Source: Nonomuraea roseoviolacea subsp. carminata
GTDB taxonomy: Bacteria > Actinomycetota > Actinomycetes > Streptosporangiales > Streptosporangiaceae
Length of the DNA: 64,000 nt
NCBI RefSeq assembly: GCF_024172185.1
Contig: NZ_JAMZEC010000001.1
Coordinates: 7,223,001-7,287,000 of the forward strand
Direction: 5' to 3'
Made by a program: the position numbers and the translations under genes. The notes beneath the pieces are model-generated. The model saw nothing but the letters and a program-made list of their open reading frames with translations. It was not told where the DNA came from and made no database searches. Positions 48,151 to 57,339 of the stretch are shown in pieces (the stretch's first letter is position 1; each line of letters begins with the position of its first letter).

Positions 48151-48175
48151 TCAAACGGCAGGCGGCACGATCATG

Positions 48176-48191
48176 TGTCCGGATCCGGACA
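48176..48191. promoter_or_regulatory. 16-bp palindrome and promoter of the plus-strand gene
   Basis: TGTCCGGATCCGGACA is a perfect palindrome. TGTAAA at 48201-48206 follows ten bases downstream and may be a -10 box. The palindrome would then cover the -35 region, as an operator for the plus-strand gene at 48233. Confidence 0.55.
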
Positions 48192-48232
48192 TGCAGCGGG
48201 TGTAAACCGAGGGGATGCTGGAGGCGTCTCAC

Positions 48233-48598
48233 ATGCCCCGGCCATTGGAGATCAACGTGGGCTACCCGCAGCAGCCGCACGACCCGTACCAGCAGTCAGG
48301 CCCCCAGTACGGCGGCCAGCCGTACCAGCCGCAGCCGTACAGCCAGCCGCACCTGCCGGCGCCCATGCCGCAGTACGGGCCGGTGCAGATGGTCACCGTC
48401 AGGGAGCGCGGGTTCAACCCGATCACGATGATCGTGCACGGCTGTCTGTGGGTGTTCGTTCACTGGTGGCTGGCCATACTGACGATCGGGTTGTGGCTGC
48501 TCGTGGCGATCCCGGTGACGTTCATCGGCTGGAAGGTCACCCGCACGGTGCCGGTCCAGCAGCAGCACCAGCCGCCGCCGTACCCGCCCCAGTACTAG
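48233..48598 (+). CDS. Pro/Gln/Tyr-rich membrane protein, moron-like
   Basis: A 121-aa protein from ATG 48233 (GGAGG eight bases upstream; ATG 48215 also in frame). Residues 1-55 are rich in Pro, Gln and Tyr (YPQQPHDPYQQSG, PYQPQPYSQPHLP). Then a membrane hairpin follows (ITMIVHGCLWVFVHWWLAIL, IGLWLLVAIPVTFIG), and a short PPYPPQY end. It is transcribed against the surrounding late operon, with its own promoter-like site. That is typical of prophage genes expressed in the lysogen, for example for surface exclusion; function inferred from position only. Confidence 0.7.
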   Translation: MPRPLEINVGYPQQPHDPYQQSGPQYGGQPYQPQPYSQPHLPAPMPQYGPVQMVTVRERGFNPITMIVHGCLWVFVHWWLAILTIGLWLLVAIPVTFIGWKVTRTVPVQQQHQPPPYPPQY

Positions 48599-48774
48599 GC
48601 GCCCGGGCCTGCGGCGTGGAGCCGCTTGTTCTCGGCGGCCAGCTCGTCACGCTCATCCACGAGCTGCTGCACGAGCGCGCGCAGCTGAGCGTTCTCGTCC
48701 AGGGCCGCATTGCGCTGCCCAGCCGTCACCTTCAGCACGGCGTCAGTCGCCACGCTCAGCTGCGTCTCGTCCAC
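48595..48774 (-). CDS. Small coiled-coil protein (59 aa)
   Basis: Gene from GTG 48774 overlapping the previous stop (TAGTG), with AAGGGA upstream. The product is a heptad-type coiled coil (ENAQLRALVQQLVDERDELA, followed by AENKRLHAAGPGA). Its 3' end overlaps the end of the convergent plus-strand gene by four bases. Small coiled-coil proteins are common between tail and lysis genes; role unknown. Confidence 0.65.
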   Translation of the reverse strand: MDETQLSVATDAVLKVTAGQRNAALDENAQLRALVQQLVDERDELAAENKRLHAAGPGA

Positions 48775-49328
48775 TACACATCCCTTCCAAGGGCGGCCTT
48801 CAGCCGCCTGCGAGTCTCTGCCATCACCTGGGGGTCCGGCCTATAGGTGGCCTTCAACGCCGCCAACCGCTCACCCGGATCCACCTCGACCGCCTGGCCG
48901 GCGAGATCCAGCGCGTGCGGCGACGCGACACGCCGGCGCCCCGGCTTCGGCGCCGTCACCCGCACCGCGGTCTCCTTCACCCAGGCAACGCGCTCCAGGT
49001 GCGCCTCACGCGCATGCGATGTCGAGTCGGCATTGCCCAGCGTCACGGGCCTGCCGCCACGCACCATGCCCTTGCGCGCGGCCGGGTCGGTCGCGGCGTT
49101 GCGCCGCACACCCGGCTCCGGGACGTGGAGTTGGTGGAGTGCGACATCGAGCAGCGTGTCGATGTCGCCCGGGTCCATGCCGTACTCGACCGCCAGGTTC
49201 GCGAACGTACAGGCTGGCAGCGCGTACACGTACGGCGGGCCGCCCGGATTCGTCGTGTGGATCATCCACCATTCGGCGCCGTCCTCGCCCTCCCACAGGT
49301 AGGCGTCGACGATTTCGCGTTCGATCAT
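48774..49328 (-). CDS. Late-operon hypothetical protein
   Basis: A 184-aa product, ATG 49328 overlapping the tail-tip gene stop (ATGA). The N-terminal half is globular (EREIVDAYLWEGEDGAEWWM, GPPYVYALPACTFANLAVEY, PGDIDTLLDVALHQLHVP). The C-terminal half is basic with an Arg/Lys-rich helix. Position right after the tail-tip gene suggests a minor tail or fibre-chaperone role, not proven. Confidence 0.65.
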   Translation of the reverse strand: MIEREIVDAYLWEGEDGAEWWMIHTTNPGGPPYVYALPACTFANLAVEYGMDPGDIDTLLDVALHQLHVPEPGVRRNAATDPAARKGMVRGGRPVTLGNADSTSHAREAHLERVAWVKETAVRVTAPKPGRRRVASPHALDLAGQAVEVDPGERLAALKATYRPDPQVMAETRRRLKAALGRDV

Positions 49329-52261
49329 TGGTTCCACACCCAGTACATGACGTCGTATCCCGCTCCTGGCGGCGATGGGTAGGTGTCGAATCCGAAGCCG
49401 CCGCTGTTGCGGCTGGTGACGGACACGGCGTGCGGGCCGAAGATGTTGAACATCGTGGCCACCGGCAGAGCGGTGGCGCTGAAGGTGAACCCGTATCCGA
49501 TGCTGCCGATAGTGCCGGCGCCGAAGCTGGCCAGCCCGCGAGCGAACGCGGCGCCGGAGCCGGGGCTGCCCATCTTGCCGAAGAAGTCGAGCCATCCGGC
49601 TTCCTTCGCCACGAGCCCGCTGATGATCGCAGCGCTCTCGGCGGTGATGGTCAGCTGGGCGACGTCCCGGGATAGCTGGACCGTGCCTTTACGGTCCGAC
49701 ACCAGCACAGAGCCGATCTGGATAGCGGGCGGATTGTCGCCGGTGAACGACGTGATGTAGTGGTACTGGGTGGCGTCCCGGTAGAAGCGAATCTCAGGGT
49801 TCGCACCGAACAGCGGATTCACCACCAGCCGCGCTGAGCTGCCGCTCACCGTGCTCGTGAGCCGCCCAGTCAGGTCGACATCGCCGGTTGACGCGGACAC
49901 GGTGAAGGTGGCGCTGCCGCTGCTGTTGTAGGCGCGAAACCCGGTCGTGTCGAGTTCGATGCGGGCGCCTGACGTGGCCGATCGCAGGGTGAAGCTGCCG
50001 GAGGAGCTGTCGATGGTGACGGTCTGGGTGCCGCCGCCGTTGAACGCCTTGAGCCCGGTCTCGTCCATCTGGATGCGGGCACCACTGGCTCCCGATCGCA
50101 GCTCGAAGGAGCCGTCGATGTCGAGCCATACGGTCCGGATGCCGCCCGCGTTGAACAACTGGATACCGGTCACCGTGGACATGTCCATACGGGCCCCGGT
50201 CGTGCCGCTCCGCAGGAAGAACTGCCCGTTCGTCTGCAGTTGGACGAGCGAGGTGCCCGCCCCGTTGTACATCTGCAGGCCGCTCGCGTTCATCTCGACT
50301 CGCGCGCCGGTGTCGGCCGTCTTGATGCGCGCACCGAGCACGATGTCGGCGGACAACGTCCCCGCCGTGATCTTCGTGGCTGTGAGGTTGCTGATGTGAG
50401 CGTCGTCGATGAGCAGAGCTGTCGCGGTGGCCGACGCCGATGCTGGGGACCGGTTGCCGGCCTCGTCTACGGCGATCACCCGGACCCAGCGCGCGGTGGT
50501 CTCCTCGACGTCCACGGTGGCGATGGCCGGGATCCCGGCTGTGAGCATGCCTGCGTGGGCGGCGACCTGGCCTTTCAGCGTGCTGGCATCCGCGGTGAAT
50601 CCACTCGTGGAGCCGACGTGAATCTCCAGGTGGTGGAGGTCGAGTTCCAAGTTGTAGGTGCCGCCGCTGGCCTTGCCGAGCGTGTGCGTGATCTGGATCG
50701 CCAGCCGGGAGCCGGCCACCGTCGGCGCGGTCGGCGTTGAGGGTGGGATGGTGTCCGGGTTCGCCGTCGCCGTCTCGACGACGCTCCATGCGCCCTGGTT
50801 GTTGCTGGAGTCCACCGCGCGGATCCGGAAGTCGTAGTCGACGCCGGGAGACAGGTCGAGAATCATTGCCTGGAGGTCGCCCCACGGGGCGTACGCGGTC
50901 TGCCAGTCGCTGGCGGGCGACACCCCGTACTGCACCTCGTAGTGGTGGCCGTCCAGGATCGTCGACCCGTCCACGTTCAACGGCAGTAGCCACTTGACCA
51001 GCATCTTCGCGCGCGTGTTGCCCAGCGCGTCCAGATAGACGCCGGACAGGAACGGCAGATCCCAGCTCACCACGCCAGGCACCGTCGAGTCCGGGATCGG
51101 GCGCGGCCCCACCGGCTCCAGCCCGCCCGACGACAAGCTCCGCAGCAGCTCACCCACATCGACCGTGGTCTCGCCGCCCTCGAAGTCCACGTACGGCGTC
51201 AGATCCAGCCACACGCCGGCCTGGGACCGGTAGGCGACCGTCGACCCTTCACGCACCGGCCACGACGCGCCCGCCATCCGCAGCTTCACCGGGTTGATGC
51301 GTTCGCCCCGGAACGTGATCTCGTTCGCTGAGTCTTCCAGCCCGGAGTCGGGGTCGTACACCCACACCCAGTCGCCGACGCGGAAGGCGCCCTGAATGTC
51401 GTAATCGTCCGTAGTTAGCCGCATCGCGTTGCGGGTGCCGAGGTAGCGGTTGAGCTGGATCTGCGCGCGGGCGTTGGCGTTCCCGGGCGCGGTGCCGCTC
51501 TCGCTGATCAGGCGGACCCGCTTGACAGGCTGGCCCCTGAGATCCAGGTACGGATTCGCCGGGTGGTTCGCCGACCCGGTCGCAGTCGAGCTGCCCTCGC
51601 CCTCGGCCAGCACCACCACGCGGGTGGTGAAGTCATCGACGTCCCGGGCCAACGCCATGTCACCGCGCAGCCCGTGCATGGTCAGGTCGTCGCCGTCGGT
51701 GTGCCGGTTCGGCCGGCGGCGCACGATGACACACGTCGGAGTCGCCTGGAAGAGGGAGGCGGCGGGGCCGGCGTCGAGCTTGCCGTCGCCGTTGACGCGC
51801 CACTCGGCGCCCATCGTCGAGCACACGTAGTCGATCGCCTTGCGCCTGCTCTGCCACTGGTGGCGGCCCGTGTAGGCGCCCGCGATGCCGCTGTAGAGCG
51901 TGCCCTCCACGACCGCGGTCCCGGCGCCGAGCAGCGCGCGGATCGCGTTCGGGAACGTCTGCGCGGTGATCTGCACCGGCGATTCGAGGACGTCGCCCTT
52001 GTCGTCGGCATCCCCGAGCCACACCGCCGTGGATTGGCCGGCGATGGTTTTGCGCAGGTGGTCGAAGTCGCGGCCGGTGAGTACGCCGACGTAGCGGGCC
52101 ATCGTGAGCAGGCTGTCGCCGTACTCCGCGGGGTTGACCCGGCCGGGCACGATCGCGACGTGGCCGAAGAAGCCGAGCTGGTCGGTGATCGTCTTCGGGG
52201 TCTCGTCCACGAGGACGAGGCTCCACGAGCCGAGCCCCATCAGGACTTCGTTGACCGGCAC
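49325..52261 (-). CDS. Tail-tip/fibre protein with fibronectin-like domain and beta-repeat shaft
   Basis: A 978-aa structural protein. Residues 1-350 resemble the tail-associated (Tal/gp44-like) baseplate domain of siphophages. Residues about 390-630 hold fibronectin type III-like segments (DFRIRAVDSSNNQGAWSVVE, ARWVRVIAVDEAGNRSPASA). Residues about 650-800 contain four tandem repeats of about 38 residues with the pattern SGARI(E/Q)(L/M)...NGGGT...GSF.LRSG, a beta-rich fibre shaft. A C-terminal tip domain follows. GTG 52261 has GAGGAGG seven bases upstream. Probably contacts the host surface. Confidence 0.82.
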   Translation of the reverse strand: MPVNEVLMGLGSWSLVLVDETPKTITDQLGFFGHVAIVPGRVNPAEYGDSLLTMARYVGVLTGRDFDHLRKTIAGQSTAVWLGDADDKGDVLESPVQITAQTFPNAIRALLGAGTAVVEGTLYSGIAGAYTGRHQWQSRRKAIDYVCSTMGAEWRVNGDGKLDAGPAASLFQATPTCVIVRRRPNRHTDGDDLTMHGLRGDMALARDVDDFTTRVVVLAEGEGSSTATGSANHPANPYLDLRGQPVKRVRLISESGTAPGNANARAQIQLNRYLGTRNAMRLTTDDYDIQGAFRVGDWVWVYDPDSGLEDSANEITFRGERINPVKLRMAGASWPVREGSTVAYRSQAGVWLDLTPYVDFEGGETTVDVGELLRSLSSGGLEPVGPRPIPDSTVPGVVSWDLPFLSGVYLDALGNTRAKMLVKWLLPLNVDGSTILDGHHYEVQYGVSPASDWQTAYAPWGDLQAMILDLSPGVDYDFRIRAVDSSNNQGAWSVVETATANPDTIPPSTPTAPTVAGSRLAIQITHTLGKASGGTYNLELDLHHLEIHVGSTSGFTADASTLKGQVAAHAGMLTAGIPAIATVDVEETTARWVRVIAVDEAGNRSPASASATATALLIDDAHISNLTATKITAGTLSADIVLGARIKTADTGARVEMNASGLQMYNGAGTSLVQLQTNGQFFLRSGTTGARMDMSTVTGIQLFNAGGIRTVWLDIDGSFELRSGASGARIQMDETGLKAFNGGGTQTVTIDSSSGSFTLRSATSGARIELDTTGFRAYNSSGSATFTVSASTGDVDLTGRLTSTVSGSSARLVVNPLFGANPEIRFYRDATQYHYITSFTGDNPPAIQIGSVLVSDRKGTVQLSRDVAQLTITAESAAIISGLVAKEAGWLDFFGKMGSPGSGAAFARGLASFGAGTIGSIGYGFTFSATALPVATMFNIFGPHAVSVTSRNSGGFGFDTYPSPPGAGYDVMYWVWNQ

Positions 52262-52265
52262 CTGG

Positions 52266-53450
52266 TCACCTCCTCACGGCCGCGACAACCTCGGGCAGCG
52301 CGCCGAGGTACTGATCCCTGAGGTTGGTGGCCTGATCGCCCGACACCGCGCTGCCGCCACCAGCCACCGCGCCGAGGAAGAAGTCCATCGCCGTCGAGCT
52401 CGTCTTCGTCAGGCCCCCGCTCGCGTGCGGGTCGAAGTTGCGGGCGCTACCTGCGATGACGCGGTTGCCGTCGCCGTCGTCGGCCGCGCGCACCACGTAC
52501 GAGGTGGCATCCGTGCACGTCTCCGCGCTGGCGAGGTAGACCGACATGGTGCCGGAGTCGCCCCGCTGTAGGTATCCCTCCACGAAGCGGCTACCGCGGC
52601 GCAGGGTGAGGTCCAGGTAGGCGCGGCCGACCGGTGAGCGGCGGACAGCCAGCCGCACGATGCAGCTCTCCAGATCGTTGCGCAGCACGGACGCCGAGTC
52701 CCAGCCGGTGACCTGGGTGCCGCCGATGTCGATCCACCACCGCTTGGGCCGCCACGCGCCGCCGGTGAAGCTGGCTACCTCCAGGCTCCCGCCGCTGGCC
52801 AAGGGCCGGACGCGGACGAGCCCGTTGGACAGCTCCCAGCCGTCCTCGTCCAGCGGGTGTGCGGTGCCGACCCGCTCGGTACCGCCGGTCAGGACCCGCA
52901 CTCGGCCGCGCAGGTAGTCCTCCACGCGGCAGCCCCACCGCGGCGACACGCCCGCGGGCACGCCGCGGTAGACGGTCATCACGCCGTCGGTGGTGGTACG
53001 GGTCATCGTGGACGGCAGCGTGCTGCCGGAGTAGTAGGCGAAGTGCCCGATCGGCGGCGCGTGCCAGCATTCGCCCGCCAGCGAGAAGTCGTTCGCGCGG
53101 ACGGCGCCGGCGAGCCGCGATTCCAGGTCGACGTCGGTGTCCGGGCCGTGCCGTTGCAGGCTGATTTTCCATGCGATCTCGGTGATGCCTTGCCGCTTCC
53201 GGTCTTTCACGTCGCCGGACGCGCTGGAGATCGTGTAGTAGCCGTTGCGCTCCGACTTCTCTTCCCAGATCGCCTGCACGAGTCCGCCCTGGCCGCCGAG
53301 CACGCCGTCGAAGCGGTCCCACACCTCATCCCGGCTGATCATCGGGCAGACCTCGACGCCGTCGATATGCAGCGACCAGCCCTGGTAGGCGCTCTCGGTG
53401 AGCGTCATCGTCTCCCGCAGCACCAGGCGGCCGAGCTGGAGATCAGCCAT
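52266..53450 (-). CDS. Distal tail protein (Dit-like)
   Basis: A 394-aa protein from ATG 53450 (AAGGAG seven bases upstream), overlapping the tape-measure stop by eight bases. The N-terminal LGRLVLRETMTLTESAYQGW and the location between tape measure and tail-tip genes are typical of distal tail proteins that form the hub joining tube and tip. Later segments are beta-rich (GGSLEVASFTGGAWRPKRWW, SPVGRAYLDLTLRRGSRFVE). No enzymatic motif seen. Confidence 0.78.
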   Translation of the reverse strand: MADLQLGRLVLRETMTLTESAYQGWSLHIDGVEVCPMISRDEVWDRFDGVLGGQGGLVQAIWEEKSERNGYYTISSASGDVKDRKRQGITEIAWKISLQRHGPDTDVDLESRLAGAVRANDFSLAGECWHAPPIGHFAYYSGSTLPSTMTRTTTDGVMTVYRGVPAGVSPRWGCRVEDYLRGRVRVLTGGTERVGTAHPLDEDGWELSNGLVRVRPLASGGSLEVASFTGGAWRPKRWWIDIGGTQVTGWDSASVLRNDLESCIVRLAVRRSPVGRAYLDLTLRRGSRFVEGYLQRGDSGTMSVYLASAETCTDATSYVVRAADDGDGNRVIAGSARNFDPHASGGLTKTSSTAMDFFLGAVAGGGSAVSGDQATNLRDQYLGALPEVVAAVRR

Positions 53451-56400
53451 TGGCGTACTCCTCCTTCTCCAGCTCACGGATCGCCTCGCGCAGCCGCTCG
53501 ACCATCCGCCTGTAGCTCACCGGGCTGCTGGGATCAAGCACGCCCTGCACGATCAGGTTCTCCACGTTGAACACCCGTGCCCCAGCCGCAGCCACCGGCG
53601 ACGCGCCAACCGGACCGCCGAACGAGCCCGCGAAGTCAGGCGCGCCCGTCGGCCCGGCCATCGCCGCCAACGGCACCTGCAACCCTGCACCCAGCGTCGC
53701 GGCCCCGGCCGAGAGCACGCCGTCGAGCGCGCCCGTGACCGCTGCCTGCTGTTCCGCGATGCCGTCGGCCAAGCCGGTCATCATCGACCGGCCGCTGAAC
53801 AGCGTCCACCCCTTGCCGGAGAACGGACCTTCCTTGGCGGGCGAGGACGGGAACAGGTTGCGGATGTGGTTAAGGATCTCGCTCGCGGCGTTGTAGGCGG
53901 CCTGCCACATGCTGTACAAACCGTTGATCAGCCCCTGCATGATCGACCGGCCGGAGTTGTACAGCAGTCCACCCAGATCGCCGAGCGCCCGCTGGATCTG
54001 ACCCGGCAGCGCAGCCACCGTGCCGAGCACGGAGCTGATGCCGCTGCCGACGGCGTTGCGGATGTTGTTCCAGGCGCCGGAGACGAAGTTACGGGCGCCA
54101 TCCCATGCCTGCTGCCAGTTGCCGCTGATCGCGTTGAGCGTGCCGGAAATCGTCTGCCGGATGTTGTCGACACGTTCAGATACGGCGTTTCGGATATTGT
54201 TCCAGGCCGAGGTGACCTGGGAGAGGACGGATCCGAGCCAGCCGCCGATGAGGTTGGGCAGCGTACCGAACCAGGACACGATGTCCTTGATCCAGGTGAC
54301 GCCGTTGCGGAACCACGTGGTCATCGCGTTGATCAGATCCGGGATGATCGAATGCCCCACGAGCACGTCGTACAAGTGCTGGAAGATCGCGATGGCGTGC
54401 TCGATCAAGGGCGCGAAACTGGCGACGATCTGCGCCACAACCAGGCCCAGCCTGGTGAACTCCAAGCTGAGCTGGGTCAGCTCGGGAAGGATCGGCAGGA
54501 TCGCCGGCAGTACCTGCTGGATGAGCTGCACCGCGAGATCGGTCAGCAGCGGAATCATCGGCTGCACCTGCCGTGCCAGCTCAGCGAACGCCGGGATCAA
54601 CCCGTTGATCAGCGCCGGGATCAGGTTGAGCACCGGCGGAAGCAATTGGGAGATCAGCGCGGCGCCGATCTCACCAAATGCCTGGTAGATCGGCGCCATC
54701 AACGGGATCATGATGTTGAGCGCGTCCGAGATCGACCGCAGAGCAGGCTCCAGGGCCGCCCCCAACGCAGTGATGATCGGCCCCAACGCGGCGCCCAGAT
54801 TGGTCAGCGCGCCGCCCAGGGTCTGAGCCAGAATCCCAGCCAGCTGGGCAATCACCGGCAGCAGCGGAGCCGCCGCGACCAGCACATCGGAGATGCCCTT
54901 GCCGAGTTGCAGCAGACCACGCTGCATCGCAGGGTCCGCGAAGGCTCTGCCCAGGTACTCAGCGACCGCAGTCAGCCCCGGCCCGAGAGCGGCCAGGGCA
55001 GGGCCGAGCGCGCGGACGGCGGCCGTCAAGGCCGGCGCCAGCGCCAGCGCGATCTGGGCGACCTGGGGGATGATCAGCGCCAGGGCGTCGCCGAGCGCGG
55101 CGAACACGTCACCGAGCGCCCGGCCGAGCGGATCAAGAGGGCCGATAGCAGCGACCATGCGGCCGAAGCCCTCGACCATCCTGACCAGCCCAGGCCCCAA
55201 GGCGGCTATCCCGGCGCCGAGCGCCTTGATAGCGTCGGCGAGCACCGGGCCAAGCGCGGTCGCCACCTTGGCCGCCTCGGGCGCGATAGCGGCCACCGCA
55301 CCGCCCAGCGCAGACAGCACAGGCAGCAGCGCACGCCCGACCTCACTCAGCGCCTTGAAGATGGCGACAAGCGTGTCCTGGCCCTCGGCGCTCTTCACCC
55401 ACGTGGCGAAGGCGTCGGCGAGCTGGCCGAGCACGCCGAGAGCGTCACCGCCGGCGGTGCGGGCGGCGTCCAGCATCCCGTCGAAGATGTCCCACAGGTC
55501 CTTGGCGAGGCCGCCGAGCTGCTTCAGCACGGCAAGTGCGCCGTCCATCCACGCCCACGCCTGGCCGCCGGCGGAGATGCGCGACATCCACGCGCCGAAC
55601 CGGTTGAGCGAGTCTGTGAGCCCGCCGGACAGGCTGGCCAGCCACGACGAGCCGACCGTGCCCAGGTCGACGAAGCCGCGAAGCAGCGGCTCCAGCGCGC
55701 TGTGCAGTGCGCCGACGAGGGTGCGGGTGTTGCCGATGACCGTGTTGAACTGGCCGATGGTGCGGTCGGCAGTCGCGAAGTCGAGGACGGTGCGCACCAT
55801 GCCGCCGAACTCGCGCGCCAGCCCGGCGATCGCCGGCTGCAAGGCGTTGGCTGAGCTCAGCCAACGCCCCATCTGGCCGAGGAGCGGTTCGAGGAACGCG
55901 TCCTGAGCTGCGGCCTTGAACCCTTGAAGGAGCGGGATGGCCTGCTGGAACTCGCCGATGAACGCCCGGCCGCTCTCGCTGAGCTTCCCGAGCGCCTGCT
56001 CCAGCTTCTTCGCGTCGCCCGACAGGGCGGCGCCCATGGCCTCGCCGAGCCCGCCCGTCGCGAGCTTCCACACGCCGAACGCCGCCGCACCGGACAAGGC
56101 GACGCCGGGCAGGGCCGCGAGCAGGCCGCCCAGCGGCGCGAGCTCGGCCGCGAGCGCCACCACGAACCCGGCCGCTGACGCCGCCGCAGCCCCCAGCCCT
56201 GCCACACCGGCGGCCCCAGCCCCCACCAGAGACAACGAAGACGCGGCACTGGCGAACGCCCCGCTCAGGCTCTTCGAAATGCCGAGCAGACCGCTCATCA
56301 CCGAGCCGGACCGGTCAAGATCCGGGTTGAGCCGGGACCGGACCGCGGCGCTGAGCTTGTCCGTCTCCCGGCTCGCGTCAGCCTGCGCCTTCGCGTACGC

Positions 56401-57057
56401 CTGCGACACCTGCGCCGCCCGCTCAGAGACCTTGGCCTTCGCCAGCGCGGCGTTCGTCGCCGCGATCTCCGCCTTCTCCTGCTCCCGCGCAGCCTGAGCA
56501 GCCAAACGGGTCGCTTCCTCCTTGCTGAGCTCCCCCTTAGTGACCTGCTCGGCCGCCTCAGCCGCCTTCTTGCTCGCGGCCTCGGCCCGCTCGGCAGCTT
56601 CCTTCGCCGCCAGGCCCATGCGTCGCGCCGCTAGCTCCGCTTGCGCGAGCTGGAGCTTGAACTTGGCAATCGGGTCCAGCGCCTGCGAGAAGCCGGCACC
56701 GGCTTCCTTGCTCATGTGCTTGGCGAACTCGGCGCCGGCCGCCTTGCCGACCTGCTCGCCCAGCTTCTTGCCGACGGCGACGAACGGCGAGGCGTCGTCG
56801 CCGAACTTGACACCGCTGTCCTTCATCCGGTCGGCGAACTCGCGTCCGGCGGCGGCGCCGGCCTTGTCGCCGATCTGCTCGCCTTCGTCCTCGAAGACGC
56901 CCCGCTCGGCCTTCAACCGTGCGGACGCATCGCGGGCGAACTGCTTGCCGAAGTCGTCGCCGACGCCCTCGAAGCCCTTCTGGACGTCGTCCTTGAACTT
57001 GTCGGTGAGGGCGCGGACGCGTACGAATGCCTCTGCGAGCGGGGTGCCGGGCATCAT
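53443..57057 (-). CDS. Tape measure protein
   Basis: A 1204-aa protein, the longest gene of the window, as usual for siphophages. The N-terminal 280 residues are Ala/Lys/Glu-rich helices with coiled-coil character (AELAARRMGLAAKEAAERAE). The middle has long hydrophobic Ala/Leu/Pro helical runs (LGPGLTAVAEYLGRAFADP, IINPLINGLIPAF-type segments). A C-terminal region with WNNIRNAVSERV repeats follows. The usual rule of about 0.15 nm per residue predicts a tail near 180 nm. Start ATG 57057 or 57054. Confidence 0.93.
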   Translation of the reverse strand: MMPGTPLAEAFVRVRALTDKFKDDVQKGFEGVGDDFGKQFARDASARLKAERGVFEDEGEQIGDKAGAAAGREFADRMKDSGVKFGDDASPFVAVGKKLGEQVGKAAGAEFAKHMSKEAGAGFSQALDPIAKFKLQLAQAELAARRMGLAAKEAAERAEAASKKAAEAAEQVTKGELSKEEATRLAAQAAREQEKAEIAATNAALAKAKVSERAAQVSQAYAKAQADASRETDKLSAAVRSRLNPDLDRSGSVMSGLLGISKSLSGAFASAASSLSLVGAGAAGVAGLGAAAASAAGFVVALAAELAPLGGLLAALPGVALSGAAAFGVWKLATGGLGEAMGAALSGDAKKLEQALGKLSESGRAFIGEFQQAIPLLQGFKAAAQDAFLEPLLGQMGRWLSSANALQPAIAGLAREFGGMVRTVLDFATADRTIGQFNTVIGNTRTLVGALHSALEPLLRGFVDLGTVGSSWLASLSGGLTDSLNRFGAWMSRISAGGQAWAWMDGALAVLKQLGGLAKDLWDIFDGMLDAARTAGGDALGVLGQLADAFATWVKSAEGQDTLVAIFKALSEVGRALLPVLSALGGAVAAIAPEAAKVATALGPVLADAIKALGAGIAALGPGLVRMVEGFGRMVAAIGPLDPLGRALGDVFAALGDALALIIPQVAQIALALAPALTAAVRALGPALAALGPGLTAVAEYLGRAFADPAMQRGLLQLGKGISDVLVAAAPLLPVIAQLAGILAQTLGGALTNLGAALGPIITALGAALEPALRSISDALNIMIPLMAPIYQAFGEIGAALISQLLPPVLNLIPALINGLIPAFAELARQVQPMIPLLTDLAVQLIQQVLPAILPILPELTQLSLEFTRLGLVVAQIVASFAPLIEHAIAIFQHLYDVLVGHSIIPDLINAMTTWFRNGVTWIKDIVSWFGTLPNLIGGWLGSVLSQVTSAWNNIRNAVSERVDNIRQTISGTLNAISGNWQQAWDGARNFVSGAWNNIRNAVGSGISSVLGTVAALPGQIQRALGDLGGLLYNSGRSIMQGLINGLYSMWQAAYNAASEILNHIRNLFPSSPAKEGPFSGKGWTLFSGRSMMTGLADGIAEQQAAVTGALDGVLSAGAATLGAGLQVPLAAMAGPTGAPDFAGSFGGPVGASPVAAAGARVFNVENLIVQGVLDPSSPVSYRRMVERLREAIRELEKEEYANG

Positions 57058-57087
57058 GCACCCCCCGCCGGTTGTCTGGTGCTGTGG

Positions 57088-57339
57088 TTATCCGGCGGCG
57101 GCGAAGCGGGCGATCAGGAGCCTGCGCGCCTCGCGCTCCTCCGGCGTGCGCGGGCGGCGCGGTGCCGGTGGGGGCGGCGGCGAAAACGCCTCGTCGAACG
57201 CCTGGTGGGCGTCGCGTTCGACCTTGTCGGCGATGCCCGCGAGGGCGAGTAGCGCGGTGCTCTGGACGGTCTGCTCACGCCACTCGATCCACAGCGCGTG
57301 GACGAAATCGAGCTGGTCGCGTAGCGGGAGATCTTCTAG
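57088..57339 (-). CDS. Tail assembly chaperone extension reached by -1 frameshift (T part of GT)
   Basis: An open frame of 83 residues directly after the G stop, in the -1 frame. It reads LEDLPLRDQLDFVHALWIEW, then QSTALLALAGIADKVERDAH, a Pro-rich stretch and EEREARRLLIARFAAAG. No ATG, GTG or TTG occurs in this frame between the G gene's last 30 codons and the stop at 57088, so it can only be made by frameshifting from G. This is the standard arrangement before siphophage tape-measure genes. No canonical slippery heptamer was identified. Confidence 0.8.
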   Translation of the reverse strand, partial: LEDLPLRDQLDFVHALWIEWREQTVQSTALLALAGIADKVERDAHQAFDEAFSPPPPPAPRRPRTPEEREARRLLIARFAAAG

